Positions 15,717 through 25,162 of a stretch of DNA of 64,000 nucleotides are shown piece by piece. The position numbers were made by a program, and so were the translations under genes. This DNA is from CBDBIK01 sp965206145. GTDB lineage: Bacteria > Pseudomonadota > Alphaproteobacteria > TMED109. The notes under the pieces are model-generated. The model ran no database searches and was not told the origin of the DNA. It saw nothing but the letters and a program-made list of their open reading frames with translations. Every line of letters starts with the position of its first letter. The stretch's first letter is position 1. The DNA is taken from assembly GCA_965206145.1 (NCBI GenBank), contig CBDBIK010000002.1, positions 124,001-188,000 of the forward strand, given 5' to 3'.

Positions 15717-16996
15717 TGTGTTTCCTTGATCAAGTTTTCAATGATCTCTTGCTTGGGAAGCCATTTCTCGGGCCCGAGAGTTGCGAAGGTTGGGTTACTC
15801 GAAAGCACTCGTTCAGCGACCTGGCAGATCGCATTTTCATCCACCTCACGGATGCGATGCATGTTTTCATCAATCCCGATTGGTCGCTCGAACACAAGGA
15901 GTTGCTGTGCAAGTGAATCGGTACATCCCGCACAACTCTCCTCTGCCATCAGAAGACCGGAAAGTGCCTGCGCGGTGACGCGTGCGAGTTCTTCTGGGAG
16001 AAACCCTTCCTTTGTTTCGCGAAGCATTTGGCAGATAATTTTCAAGACTTCCTCGGCGTCCTTCGCGTTTGCGCCTGCGTGGATACTGAAGGTTCCGCTG
16101 TCGCGATAGCTGCTGGAGTAAGCATGAACACTGTAGGCGAGCCCGCGTTTTTCACGGATTTCCTGGAAAAGTCGTGAGGACATGCCGCCGCCAAGAATCG
16201 CCGCGAACAATTGCAGAGCGTAGTAGTCAGGATCGTCATAAGGGATGCCCTCGAAGCCGAGGGCGAGATGGACGTGCTGGATGTCCCACGGCACGCGTAC
16301 GGTTCCGCCCGCGTAGATTGCGGGTTCGTGTGGCGGTGGACTGCCTCCGGGGAGCTCGTCGAACAGTTCGCGGGCAAGGGCAACTAAATTTTCGTGTTGA
16401 ATGTCACCGGCGGCAGCAAGGACCATGCGGTCGGCACGGTAGTGTTTTTCCATGTGCGTACGCAGATCTTTTCCTGCAAAACCAAGAACTCTCTCGGGGG
16501 TCCCGGCTACAGGCTTGCCGAGTGGCTGTTCAGGAAAAGCGGTTTCCTGGAAACGTTCGTAGATGACATCCTCTGGCTGCGCCTGGGCCTCACCAATTTC
16601 CTGGAGGATGACCTGGCTTTCGAGCTTGACATCTTCCTCCTTGAGAAGCGGACGGAGCAGGATGTCGGCGAGGATATCGACAGCGAGGGGTAGGCTTTCA
16701 GGAAGGATCCTGAGGTGGTAACCGGTCTCCTCACGGCTGGTGTAGGCGTTGATGTAGGTGCCGGAAGCTTCTACTTCCTCAGCGATATCCCTAGCGCTTC
16801 GCCGGGGGGTTCCCTTGAAAGCCATGTGCTCAAGCATGTGAGAAATGCCATTTGTCTCAGCATTTTCGCTTCTCGAGCCGCCATCCACCCAAACTCCGAC
16901 GGCGGCGGTACGCACCGATGGCATGGTCTCGCTGGCGACGCGGAGACCATTGGGCAATGTCGTGATTTTGGGAGTGCGGCTGGACACGCAGACCAC
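15713..16996 (-). CDS. M16-family zinc peptidase (processing-peptidase-like)
   Basis: A 427-residue inverzincin. The zinc site HxxEH is HMLEH (His53, Glu56, His57), with the downstream acidic ligand expected in the region around QEIGEAQAQPEDV. The second, inactive domain shows LGGGMSSRLFQEIREKRGLAYSV, typical of the family that includes the beta subunit of mitochondrial processing peptidase. No signal peptide is evident. Start is a GTG whose first base is the last base of the thrC stop (TAGTG). It lies in the thrC-M16-GNAT run. Confidence 0.92.
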   Translation of the reverse strand: MVCVSSRTPKITTLPNGLRVASETMPSVRTAAVGVWVDGGSRSENAETNGISHMLEHMAFKGTPRRSARDIAEEVEASGTYINAYTSREETGYHLRILPESLPLAVDILADILLRPLLKEEDVKLESQVILQEIGEAQAQPEDVIYERFQETAFPEQPLGKPVAGTPERVLGFAGKDLRTHMEKHYRADRMVLAAAGDIQHENLVALARELFDELPGGSPPPHEPAIYAGGTVRVPWDIQHVHLALGFEGIPYDDPDYYALQLFAAILGGGMSSRLFQEIREKRGLAYSVHAYSSSYRDSGTFSIHAGANAKDAEEVLKIICQMLRETKEGFLPEELARVTAQALSGLLMAEESCAGCTDSLAQQLLVFERPIGIDENMHRIREVDENAICQVAERVLSSNPTFATLGPEKWLPKQEIIENLIKETQ

Positions 16997-18420
16997 TATA
17001 GAGGTGCGTTTTCACCCGCTGCGATGTGGCGGAGACGGCTTTTCAGGCCTTCGAGGATCGATGGAATTCGGAAGTAGTGCTCGGGTGCATTGAGGCATTC
17101 CCGAAGTCTTGAAGGCATATGGGGAGTTTGGCTCGTGGCCTTCTGGACGACGTCGGAAAATTTTGCTGGATGCGCAGTGGAAAGGACAACAACCGGCGCA
17201 TCATCATTGCGCTCCATTTTCCGCGCAGCGGCCAGGCCTACGGCGGTGTGAGGATCCACGAAGAAGCCGTTGCGCTCGTGGGTCAGGCGCATTTCCTGAA
17301 GCGTTTCATCGTCGTCGACCCGGATGCCTTGGAAACGCGCCCGTAGGTCAGGGTTCGCGTTGGGAGCTACCTGAAAGCTTCCCTTCTTGGCAAGAGTACT
17401 CATGTCGGCTCGGACGGCTTCGCCGTCGCGTCCGTGCAACTCGGAGAGGAGGCGCTCGAAGTTGCTTGCAACCTGTATGTCCATGGCTGGGGAAATGGTG
17501 CGGTGCACCGCGCCCGGTTGGTAGCGGCCACTTTCGAAGAATCTCACAAGGATGTCGTTGCGGTTGGTGGCAGCAACGAGTCGTCGGACTGGTAATCCCA
17601 TCGAGGCGGCGACGTGGCCTGCGTAACAGTTGCCAAAGTTTCCCGAGGGCACAACGAAAACAGCTCCCCGGCCTTCCGGGTCAGCACGAAGACTTGCATG
17701 GAAGTAGTAGGCGGCCTGGGCTGCGATGCGTATCCAGTTGATTGAATTGACAGCAAGAAGCCCGCATTCCTTGCGCAGTCGGGAGTCGGCGAAGGCACCT
17801 TTCACGAGTGCCTGGCAGTCGTCAAAAGTTCCTTCGATGGCGAAGTTGTAAACGGATCCATCCTTGACCGTGGTCATCATTCGGCGCTGTAAGGAGGAAA
17901 TGCGTTCCCTTGGGTGCAGAACCACGATGTCCACGGCTTTGCGTCCCCGGAAGGCCTCGATGGCGGCCGAGCCGGTATCGCCGGACGTCGCGCACAGGAC
18001 CATCGCGCGCCGATTCTGTCGGGACAGGAAGTGATCGAAAAGGTGAGCAAGAAATTGTAGGGCGAAGTCCTTGAAAGTCAGGGTGGGGCCGTGAAAAAGC
18101 TCAAGAAGATGAACGCCCTTCTCGAGAGATGTGAGAGGAACCGTATCCGGTGCCTCAAAATGTCCGTAAGCCTCCTTGCAGATGGAAGCCAGCGTATCTG
18201 GTGGCACCGATTCTCCAAGGAAGGGAGCGACGATCCGCTCGACGATTTTCGGATAGGACGCACCCTTCAGGCTTGGCAACCCATCCGGAACGCGTGGGAA
18301 TCGGTCAGGCAGGAACAATCCTCCGTCGGGAGCAAGTCCTGCGAGGGCGGTTTCCTCAAAGTCAACAGCAGTGCTTTCACCGCGCGTGCTCGAGTAGTGG
18401 AGAGCGGCTTGCTTCGTCAC
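16996..18420 (-). CDS. thrC: Threonine synthase
   Basis: A 474-residue PLP enzyme converting O-phospho-L-homoserine to threonine. It has the N-terminal SSTRGE segment, LAPDGGLFLP, the PLP lysine Lys117 in LTFKDFALQFL, the CATSGDTGSAAI motif and VPSGNFGN. Length fits the long fungal/proteobacterial class. The GTG start shares one base with the stop of ctaA (TAGTG). Its position behind the cytochrome oxidase genes is usual in Alphaproteobacteria. A serine/threonine dehydratase that could degrade threonine is encoded at 41035. Confidence 0.96.
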   Translation of the reverse strand: MTKQAALHYSSTRGESTAVDFEETALAGLAPDGGLFLPDRFPRVPDGLPSLKGASYPKIVERIVAPFLGESVPPDTLASICKEAYGHFEAPDTVPLTSLEKGVHLLELFHGPTLTFKDFALQFLAHLFDHFLSRQNRRAMVLCATSGDTGSAAIEAFRGRKAVDIVVLHPRERISSLQRRMMTTVKDGSVYNFAIEGTFDDCQALVKGAFADSRLRKECGLLAVNSINWIRIAAQAAYYFHASLRADPEGRGAVFVVPSGNFGNCYAGHVAASMGLPVRRLVAATNRNDILVRFFESGRYQPGAVHRTISPAMDIQVASNFERLLSELHGRDGEAVRADMSTLAKKGSFQVAPNANPDLRARFQGIRVDDDETLQEMRLTHERNGFFVDPHTAVGLAAARKMERNDDAPVVVLSTAHPAKFSDVVQKATSQTPHMPSRLRECLNAPEHYFRIPSILEGLKSRLRHIAAGENAPL

Positions 18421-19370
18421 TAGTTCCTATGTCCCGCCCACGCAGCAGCGGCAAGCGAGGTGACGATGAGAGCGCCAACCATTTGATGGAGCAGGGCGGT
18501 CAAAAAGTGAGCTCCTTGCAGCACGACGAGGATTCCGAGTAGGACTTGGAAAACTACAAGCATTGAGGCTACGAGCACCCAAGCGGACGACAGCGTAGCA
18601 GATTTTGATGTTGTTCGGTACAGGAGAATTGCGGTGGCGATGGCGGTTGCTAGCGCCAGGACACGGTGCGCCATATGGGAAGAGACTCCCGCCTCGGAGA
18701 AGTCAGGCAGGTTCCATCCCGTGCACCCTGGCCAGCTGTTGCAGACGGAGGTGCTTCCTGTCTTGGCGGTAAAAGCCCCGAGCGCTCCCGTGGCAATAGC
18801 AAGCAGGACGGTACTCCAGGCAAGGCCGTACGATCCCGAAACCATCCGCCTGGAGTCAGGGGTGACGATTCGGACTGTGCTTCCCGGGGAAGGACGGTCG
18901 AAAGAGAAGTATCGGCTCTTGTTTCCAATCGTTTCCTTCGTGCTCGCGATTCCGACCAGGATGACGATGAGGAGGAAGGCAAGGACCAAGTGGGAGGTGA
19001 CGGACTCGGCGCTGTTCAAATCGAGGACGGTAAACCTGCCAAGTAAAGCCTGAAGAATCACGAGGATAAGAGACAAGCCTGCGAGCATTCGTGACAGGGG
19101 GCCTGATTTCCAAGCGACCGCTACCAGGAGGAGGACTGCAGGTGCTACTACCAGGGCTGCGTTGGTGCGGTGCAACCACTCAAGCATTACCTGCCACGGT
19201 TCGTACGAGAGGTCGGAGATCGCTGCCAAGGCTTCCGGGGTCGGGATCCAGAGTCCGTTGCAGAGGGGCCAGTCTGGACAACTGAGTCCCGAGTTGGTGA
19301 TCCTGACCGCACCCCCCAGTCCGATCTGAACGAGTACGAATATGAGTGCGACTATCGCGATAATTTTCAT
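18420..19370 (-). CDS. ctaA: Heme A synthase (COX15/CtaA)
   Basis: A 316-residue integral membrane enzyme that oxidises heme O to heme A for the aa3 oxidase. Eight membrane segments can be traced. The four heme-ligand histidine regions are EWLHRTNA, VTSHLVLAF, SSHMAHRVLA and LLHQMVGA. A SCPDWPLCNG loop and a CNSWPGC loop hold the cysteine pairs. ATG 19370 overlaps the surf1 stop (ATGA). It works after CtaB, encoded upstream in the same operon. Confidence 0.93.
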   Translation of the reverse strand: MKIIAIVALIFVLVQIGLGGAVRITNSGLSCPDWPLCNGLWIPTPEALAAISDLSYEPWQVMLEWLHRTNAALVVAPAVLLLVAVAWKSGPLSRMLAGLSLILVILQALLGRFTVLDLNSAESVTSHLVLAFLLIVILVGIASTKETIGNKSRYFSFDRPSPGSTVRIVTPDSRRMVSGSYGLAWSTVLLAIATGALGAFTAKTGSTSVCNSWPGCTGWNLPDFSEAGVSSHMAHRVLALATAIATAILLYRTTSKSATLSSAWVLVASMLVVFQVLLGILVVLQGAHFLTALLHQMVGALIVTSLAAAAWAGHRN

Positions 19371-20089
19371 GACGGAACTGCTTGATTGCCGCGACGGACC
19401 AGTACCGTCATGCACACGGCGAGGACAGCTGCAAGACCGTACCAAGTGAGGGCATACCCGAGATGGGCGTTGCGAATGGCGAGGTTTGTCTGTCCGCCGA
19501 TTGGAAAACCACCAAGGTTGGGTTCCGGGCCGACTTCCAGGACGTATGGGGCAAGAGAAATGTTGTTGAGTTTTTCAATCTCGGCAAGATCAATTTGGTA
19601 CAGGAAGGCCCCCTCAAGATTGTTTTCTGGAACGAAGGGCCCGGCGAACGGCGGAAGCCGAAGGAGGCCGCTTATGTGGACATCCTTCCTGACCTGACCT
19701 TCCAGGCGATTCTTTGGATTGCTCAGTTCTAGAGGCACGAACCCTCGGTTTACAAGGATGGGCGGCCCGTCCTTTCGTTCCAACGGAGTCAGCACATGGA
19801 CGCCGGAAACCCCGTTGCGCACCCGGGGGCCGAGGAGGTGCTCAAGGTTGTGACGGAAGATGCCCTTGGCTTCGATATGACTGTATTCGAGGAGATTGTC
19901 CTTACCGACGGGGGCCGGTACGGCAGGTCTCTCCACACGTTCGGCAATCGTGCGAAGAAGACCTTCCTTCCAGCGAAGGCGCTCCACCTGCCATGTCCCG
20001 AGTCCGAGCAGGATGACGAAAGCCGTCGCAGCGGCGGTTCCTTGCACTATCGGGGAGTGGCGGAGGTCCGCGCTAGGCATTGCCAACAT
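19367..20089 (-). CDS. SURF1-family cytochrome oxidase assembly protein
   Basis: A 240-residue membrane protein with two terminal helices. The first reads FVILLGLGTWQVERLRWKEGLL, with the WQ-x-R-x-x-K signature of SURF1. The periplasmic middle contains VNRGFVPLE and the FVPENNLEG region. The second helix begins at GYALTWYGLAAVLAV. SURF1 proteins help insert heme a3 into subunit I. Either ATG 20089 or ATG 20080 could be the start. Confidence 0.92.
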   Translation of the reverse strand: MLAMPSADLRHSPIVQGTAAATAFVILLGLGTWQVERLRWKEGLLRTIAERVERPAVPAPVGKDNLLEYSHIEAKGIFRHNLEHLLGPRVRNGVSGVHVLTPLERKDGPPILVNRGFVPLELSNPKNRLEGQVRKDVHISGLLRLPPFAGPFVPENNLEGAFLYQIDLAEIEKLNNISLAPYVLEVGPEPNLGGFPIGGQTNLAIRNAHLGYALTWYGLAAVLAVCMTVLVRRGNQAVPS

Positions 20090-20202
20090 CGCTCCCGGTC
20101 TTAGAGCCGTTGAAGGTTCAATCTTCCCGGCATTTGAGATCTACTTTCTCCTTGAGGATGCAGGGGGTCGTCCGCGGACCGCTTCCTCCCATGTGGAGAC
20201 CG

Positions 20203-21033
20203 CTAGTGAATGACACCGCCAAATCCTCCCCACCAGTAAACGGAGAAAAAGAGGAAAAGCCAAACCACGTCAACGAAGTGCCAGTACCAGGCTGCTGCCT
20301 CAAAACCGAAGTGCTGGTCGGGCCGGAAGTGGCCGGCCATCGCCCGGAATAGGCAGACGATCAGGAAGATGGTGCCGATGATCACATGGGCACCATGGAA
20401 TCCGGTCGTCATGAAGAAGGTCGAACTGTAAATGCCATCGGCAAAGCCAAAGGGCGCATGCAGGTACTCGTATCCCTGAACAACGGTGAACGAAATTCCG
20501 AGAAGCACCGTGATTGCAAGCCCGCTGACTAGTTGGCTGCGGTTGTTCTCGCGAAGCGCGTGGTGGGCCCAAGTCACGGTGGCACCTGAGGTGAGTAGGA
20601 TGATCGTGTTGACGAGCGGGAGGTGGAACGGATCGAACACCTCAACACCGATTGGTGGCCAGGTGCCGCCGGTGAATGCTACCCGGCTCTGTTGGATTGC
20701 CTCGTCGGCGAACAGGCTTGCGTCAAAGAAAGCCCAGAACCAAGCGGCGAAGAACATCACCTCCGAGGCGATGAAGAGAGCCATTCCGTAACGCAGACCG
20801 AGCTGGACGACAGGTGTGTGATGCCCCTCGATTTCAGCTTCACGAACAACGTCACGCCACCAAACGAGCATTGTGAAGAGGATTAGGAGCATTCCTGCTC
20901 CGAATACCGGTTGCCAACCTTCGATGTCGTGCATGCCCATGATGGCACCTACGGCCAGGATGAGGGCACCGAAGGCTCCCAGCACGGGCCAAGGGCTTGG
21001 GGCGACGAGGTGATAAGGATGAGCTTGCTGCAT
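20203..21033 (-). CDS. coxC: Cytochrome c oxidase subunit III
   Basis: A 276-residue, seven-helix subunit. The conserved start HPYHLVAPSPWP, the WWRDVVREAEIEGHHT segment, the glutamate in IASEVMFFAAWFWAF, and the end WYWHFVDVVWLFLFFSVYWWGG are all typical. Subunit III stabilises the catalytic core and its proton uptake. It lies between ctaG and surf1. The 113 bp to surf1 contain a GTCCGCGGAC palindrome but no gene; a DUF983 gene that sometimes sits here is absent. Confidence 0.96.
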   Translation of the reverse strand: MQQAHPYHLVAPSPWPVLGAFGALILAVGAIMGMHDIEGWQPVFGAGMLLILFTMLVWWRDVVREAEIEGHHTPVVQLGLRYGMALFIASEVMFFAAWFWAFFDASLFADEAIQQSRVAFTGGTWPPIGVEVFDPFHLPLVNTIILLTSGATVTWAHHALRENNRSQLVSGLAITVLLGISFTVVQGYEYLHAPFGFADGIYSSTFFMTTGFHGAHVIIGTIFLIVCLFRAMAGHFRPDQHFGFEAAAWYWHFVDVVWLFLFFSVYWWGGFGGVIH

Positions 21034-21068
21034 CAGTGAGTCTCCTTCTCGGTTCGGATTCCGGATCC

Positions 21069-21644
21069 TTAGTTTGTCGCCCGGTTGTCGTCGAGCAGAC
21101 GCTTGGCCAAGGAATCATTCCCGTCTTCGGCGTCGATTGCGAAGAAAGTATAGGACAGGGTGATTGTCATCACCTCGTCGGTGGAGGGATCCTCACGGAT
21201 CGCCGGATCGATGAAAAATGTCACCGGCATTTCCGCGCTTTCCCCGGGTTCCAGACGTTGTTCCTGGAAACAGAAGCAGTCGATTTTCCGGAAATACTTG
21301 CCCGCTTTCACGGGAGTCACGTTGAAGGTAGCGGTGCCGGTGATCGGGCGTTTGCCATTGTTGGTAGCACGATAGAAGGCGAGGGTGGATTCCCCAGCCC
21401 GCACCTTCATCTGGACCTTTTCGGGGGTAAACGTCCAAGGAAGTCCCTGTGCGATGTCAGCGTTGAACCGGACAGTCACAGCATGGTCGGTCGCACCGGG
21501 TGCCATCTCGGCGGTTGAGGGAGTTCCGCCGTAACCGGTTACGCGGCAGAAGAGGTCGTAAAGAGGCACCGCAGCGTAGGAAACGCCGATCATGCTTGTG
21601 ACCGTTGCGGCAACCACAAGTGCCGTGCCCTTTCGCCGGTTCAC
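21069..21644 (-). CDS. ctaG: Cytochrome c oxidase assembly protein CtaG (Cox11)
   Basis: A 191-residue copper chaperone that delivers Cu to the CuB centre of subunit I. One N-terminal membrane anchor (VVAATVTSMIGVSYAAVPLY) is followed by YDLFCRVTGYGG and a periplasmic immunoglobulin-like domain. The copper-binding CFCF motif is in KIDCFCFQEQ. The GTG start overlaps the stop of the small membrane-protein gene (GTGA). Confidence 0.95.
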   Translation of the reverse strand: MNRRKGTALVVAATVTSMIGVSYAAVPLYDLFCRVTGYGGTPSTAEMAPGATDHAVTVRFNADIAQGLPWTFTPEKVQMKVRAGESTLAFYRATNNGKRPITGTATFNVTPVKAGKYFRKIDCFCFQEQRLEPGESAEMPVTFFIDPAIREDPSTDEVMTITLSYTFFAIDAEDGNDSLAKRLLDDNRATN

Positions 21645-21766
21645 GCCGGGGTTCCCATGCGGGCGAGCGACACCACGTAGAAGAGGATGATCAGTCCTGC
21701 AAGGAGAAGTGCCAGCGTTACGTTCTTACGTCGTTGCCGATCGCCGTTTTTCGGATCTTGAGCCAC
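21641..21766 (-). CDS. Small CoxF-like membrane protein of the cox operon
   Basis: A 41-residue protein: a basic head (DPKNGDRQRRKN) and one membrane helix (VTLALLLAGLIILFYVVSL). The GTG start at 21766 comes one base after the ctaB stop, and the stop overlaps the ctaG start, so it is packed between two cox genes with coupled translation. Small proteins with this basic-head/one-helix layout occupy the same slot between ctaB and ctaG in other Alphaproteobacteria. Its length and position support a real gene. The exact function is not established. Confidence 0.75.
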   Translation of the reverse strand: MAQDPKNGDRQRRKNVTLALLLAGLIILFYVVSLARMGTPA

Positions 21767-21767
21767 G

Positions 21768-22679
21768 CTAGAGGGTTCCGATGAGAAGTCTGTCAAGCGG
21801 CATGAGCAGGAAGAGCAGGAACAGGTAAGCGATGGAGAAGGCGAACATTCGCATCTCCGCACCTGAACGCTGTACCAGGACAGCCACGCTCGCAAGGACC
21901 ATGAGGGTTCCAAGGGCGATGGCACCGGCACCGTAGACGATGCCGAGATCGCCGAGGATCCAAGGCAGGAGTGAGGCACCGGCGAGGGTAACACTGTAGA
22001 TAAGGATGGCGCGTCGAGTAGCAGTTCTTCCGTGGGTTAGCGGCATCATCGGCACCTTGGCGCGTCGGTAATCATCGGCACGGATCAGTGCGAGTGCCCA
22101 GAAGTGAGGCGGCGTCCACAGAAACACGATTACAAACAAAACGAGCGGGAGTGCGTTCACGCCACCGGTGACACTGGCCCATGTGATTACCGGTGGCAGT
22201 GCCCCGGCGGCACCGCCAATGACGATGTTTTGCGGCGTGCGGCGTTTGAGCCAAATGGTGTAGACGAAGACGTAGAACAGCGAACTGGAGGCTAACAGAA
22301 GGGCTGCGGTCCAGTTGGATGCGAGTCCCATCAGCAGGACTGATAGGAGTGACAGGGCGATTCCAAACCCAAGCGCTTCGGATGCCGGTACCCGTCCCCT
22401 GGGCACGGGACGCCCTCGCGTCCGCTCCATGACTGCGTCGATGTCACGGTCGAACCACATGTTGATGGCCCCGGCTCCGCCTGCACCAAGGGCGAGCGCA
22501 AGTAACGAGGCGACCGCAAGTACCGGATGTAGCGCACCTGGGGCCAATATCATTCCGACTACGCCAGTGAAGACCACCAGCGACATGACACGCGGCTTGG
22601 CGAGCGCCAGGTAGTCGAGAACGTCTCCAGTCGCCGCTAGCGTGGCGGCCGCGTGGCTCGTGGAGGCCATACCGATCAC
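21768..22679 (-). CDS. ctaB: Protoheme IX farnesyltransferase (heme O synthase)
   Basis: A 303-residue UbiA-family prenyltransferase adding a farnesyl group to heme B. The first Asp-rich region is NMWFDRDIDAVMERT, followed by RPVPRGRV, and the second is IRADDYRRAKVPMMP. Nine membrane helices can be traced. The start is GTG 22679, with AGGA 7 nt upstream; ATG 22670 is an alternative. The product feeds CtaA for heme A synthesis. Confidence 0.95.
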   Translation of the reverse strand: MIGMASTSHAAATLAATGDVLDYLALAKPRVMSLVVFTGVVGMILAPGALHPVLAVASLLALALGAGGAGAINMWFDRDIDAVMERTRGRPVPRGRVPASEALGFGIALSLLSVLLMGLASNWTAALLLASSSLFYVFVYTIWLKRRTPQNIVIGGAAGALPPVITWASVTGGVNALPLVLFVIVFLWTPPHFWALALIRADDYRRAKVPMMPLTHGRTATRRAILIYSVTLAGASLLPWILGDLGIVYGAGAIALGTLMVLASVAVLVQRSGAEMRMFAFSIAYLFLLFLLMPLDRLLIGTL

Positions 22680-22688
22680 GGATGCGTC

Positions 22689-24272
22689 CTAGCGGACGAC
22701 AGGAATGGTTTCGTAGGTATGAAATGGCGGGGGCGAGGAGATCTTCCACTCGAGCGTGTCCGCACCGGTTCCCCAGGGATTCTCGGGGCAACGCTGTCCG
22801 ACGAGGAACGTGCGTGCCATGGTGAAGATGAACCAGATAACGGCGATGGCCGAAACCCAGGCTCCGATCGTAGCCACCATGTTCCATCCGGTGAAGGCGT
22901 CGGGGTAGTCCGGGACGCGCCGTGGCATGCCCTGGAGCCCGAGGAAGTGCATCGGGAAGAATGTCAGGTTGACGCCAATGAACATCAGCCAGAAATGCAC
23001 TTTGCCCATCCATTCGGAGTACTGCCGACCCGACATTTTTCCGATCCAGTAATAGAAGCCCGCGAACACTGCGAAGACGGCTCCCAGCGAGAGCACGTAG
23101 TGGAAATGACCCACCACGTAGTAGGTGTCGTGCAGGACGGTGTCGACGCCTGCGTTGGCAAGCACGACACCGGTGACTCCGCCGATCGTGAACAGGAAGA
23201 TGAATCCGATCGCGAACAGCATGGGGGTTCGGAATTCAATCGAACCTCCCCACATCGTTGCGATCCAACTGAATATTTTGATTCCCGTTGGTACGGCGAT
23301 GATCATTGTTGCCGCTGTGAAGTAGGCTTTCGTATTCACGTCAAGACCCACCGTGTACATGTGGTGTGCCCAAACGATGAATCCGATGAATCCGATCGCG
23401 ACCATCGCATAGGCCATGCCGAGGTAGCCGAACACAGGCTTGCGCGAGAATGTCGCCACCACCTGGCTGACGATCCCGAATCCGGGAAGGATCAGGATGT
23501 AAACCTCGGGATGGCCGAAGAACCAGAATAGGTGCTGGAACAGGATCGGATCGCCGCCGGTTTCAGGCAGGAAGAAAGCGGTACCGAAGTTGCGGTCGGT
23601 CAACAGCATGGTGATGGCGCCAGCCAGTACCGGGAGTGCCAGCACCAAAAGGAACGTGGTAACCAGAATTGACCATATGAACAGCGGCATTTTGTGGAGC
23701 GTCATGCCGGGTGCGCGCATGTTGAAAATCGTGGTAATGAAGTTGATCGCGCCAAGGATTGAGGACGCGCCGGCGAGGTGGAGTGCGAGGATCGCCATGT
23801 CAACGGCAGGTCCGGAATGTCCGAGAGATCCAGAAAGCGGCGGATAGATCGTCCAGCCAGTGCCCGCGCCTCCCTGCACAAAGGGGCTCGCCATGAGCAG
23901 AATGAAGGCGGGAACTAGTAGCCAGAAGCTGATGTTGTTCATGCGTGGGAACGCCATGTCCGGCGCGCCAATCATGATCGGGACGAACCAGTTTCCGAAG
24001 CCGCCGATCATTGCCGGCATGATCATGAAGAAAATCATGATCAACCCGTGAGCGGTCGTTAGTACGTTGTAGAGTTGGTGGTCGCCGCCGAGGATGCCGG
24101 GGCCGGGGGCACTAAGTTCGCTACGGATCAGCATCGACATCACACCGCCGATGATCCCGCTGATGATGGCGAACACCAGATACATTGTCCCGATGTCCTT
24201 GTGATTGGTGGAGAACATCCACCGAAGAATGCCCCTCGGTGCGTGGTCGTGTGCCTCGTCTGTCGTCGCCAT
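22689..24272 (-). CDS. coxA: Cytochrome c oxidase subunit I (aa3 type)
   Basis: The 527-residue catalytic subunit reducing O2 at the heme a3/CuB centre and pumping protons. It has twelve helices. Visible landmarks are the low-spin heme region TAHGLIMIFFM, the CuB His and cross-linked Tyr in HPEVYILILPGFG, the HHMYTVG pair and the heme ligands in VGHFHYVLS. The ATG has AGGAGA 9 nt upstream. It lies 35 bp after coxB. Confidence 0.98.
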   Translation of the reverse strand: MATTDEAHDHAPRGILRWMFSTNHKDIGTMYLVFAIISGIIGGVMSMLIRSELSAPGPGILGGDHQLYNVLTTAHGLIMIFFMIMPAMIGGFGNWFVPIMIGAPDMAFPRMNNISFWLLVPAFILLMASPFVQGGAGTGWTIYPPLSGSLGHSGPAVDMAILALHLAGASSILGAINFITTIFNMRAPGMTLHKMPLFIWSILVTTFLLVLALPVLAGAITMLLTDRNFGTAFFLPETGGDPILFQHLFWFFGHPEVYILILPGFGIVSQVVATFSRKPVFGYLGMAYAMVAIGFIGFIVWAHHMYTVGLDVNTKAYFTAATMIIAVPTGIKIFSWIATMWGGSIEFRTPMLFAIGFIFLFTIGGVTGVVLANAGVDTVLHDTYYVVGHFHYVLSLGAVFAVFAGFYYWIGKMSGRQYSEWMGKVHFWLMFIGVNLTFFPMHFLGLQGMPRRVPDYPDAFTGWNMVATIGAWVSAIAVIWFIFTMARTFLVGQRCPENPWGTGADTLEWKISSPPPFHTYETIPVVR

Positions 24273-24307
24273 TGCGAACTGTCTCCTGGTTTAGGTCGCG
24301 CCGTTTG

Positions 24308-25162
24308 TCAGCGGGCGGTCCGTGCGGCGAGCACGGTGTCGTTGGTCAGGTTGTGGCCTGCGTACTCCTCGCGGGCCTGCGTGACCCACGTCTCGAACTC
24401 GGCCGCAGAGACGACGTGAAGTTCGATTGGCATGAAGCCGTGGTAGTAACCGCATAGCTCGGAGCACTGACCGTAATAGATTCCCTCACGGTCCGCGCGG
24501 AACCAAGTCTCGTTCAGACGTCCCGGCACTGCATCCATCTTCACGCCGAAGGCGGGGATGGCCCAACTGTGGAGAACGTCGGTGGCGGTTACTTGTACCC
24601 GGACCGTGGTATCAACCGGAACGACCAGCCTGGAGTCGGTCGAGAGAAGACGGACGAAGGGTCGGCCAGGTTCGAAATCAGATCCATCTTCGACAGGGAA
24701 CGCATCGAACGTGAAATTTCCATGGTCGGGGTACTCGTAGGTCCAGTACCACTGGTTCCCGATCGCCTTCACCGTCATATCGGCGGGCGGCACGACGTCA
24801 GCCTGGGCAAGGATTCGGAACGAGGGCACTGCGATCACCACCAGGATGATGGCCGGGATCACCGTCCATAGGATCTCGATTAGAGGATTGTGGGTTCGGG
24901 TACCTGGAATCGGGTTGGCCGCGGCGCGGTAGCGTATGAACACCCAAAGTAGCAGACCCAGCACGAAAGCCGAGATCAGCGCGATCACCACCAACAACCA
25001 GTCATGGAAATTGTTGACGTCGGCCATGTGGGCGGAACCGGGGGGTTGGAGGTTCAGGTGCCAGGGGCTGGGAGCACCGAGGGTTTCCGCGGCGGCAACA
25101 CCGCCGACGATGGCGAACAGCACAAAGGCGCAAGCAGTGCCGAAGAGCTTTGCGAAGGTCAT
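24308..25162 (-). CDS. coxB: Cytochrome c oxidase subunit II
   Basis: A 284-residue subunit that accepts electrons from cytochrome c. It has a cleavable signal peptide (to about residue 25, VGGVAAAE), two membrane helices (about 50-75 and 92-115) and a periplasmic cupredoxin domain. The CuA ligands are in GQCSELCGYYHGFMPI, together with the upstream His in VLHSWAIPAFG and the aromatic patch QWYWTYEYP. It is the first gene of the cox operon. I did not find a convincing sigma-70 promoter in the 126 bp upstream. Confidence 0.97.
   Translation of the reverse strand: MTFAKLFGTACAFVLFAIVGGVAAAETLGAPSPWHLNLQPPGSAHMADVNNFHDWLLVVIALISAFVLGLLLWVFIRYRAAANPIPGTRTHNPLIEILWTVIPAIILVVIAVPSFRILAQADVVPPADMTVKAIGNQWYWTYEYPDHGNFTFDAFPVEDGSDFEPGRPFVRLLSTDSRLVVPVDTTVRVQVTATDVLHSWAIPAFGVKMDAVPGRLNETWFRADREGIYYGQCSELCGYYHGFMPIELHVVSAAEFETWVTQAREEYAGHNLTNDTVLAARTAR

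Noticed and set aside
22653..23531. Open frame of 292 codons opposite coxA
   Set aside because: His/Asp/Glu-rich composition with no fold pattern; coxA on the other strand explains the sequence.
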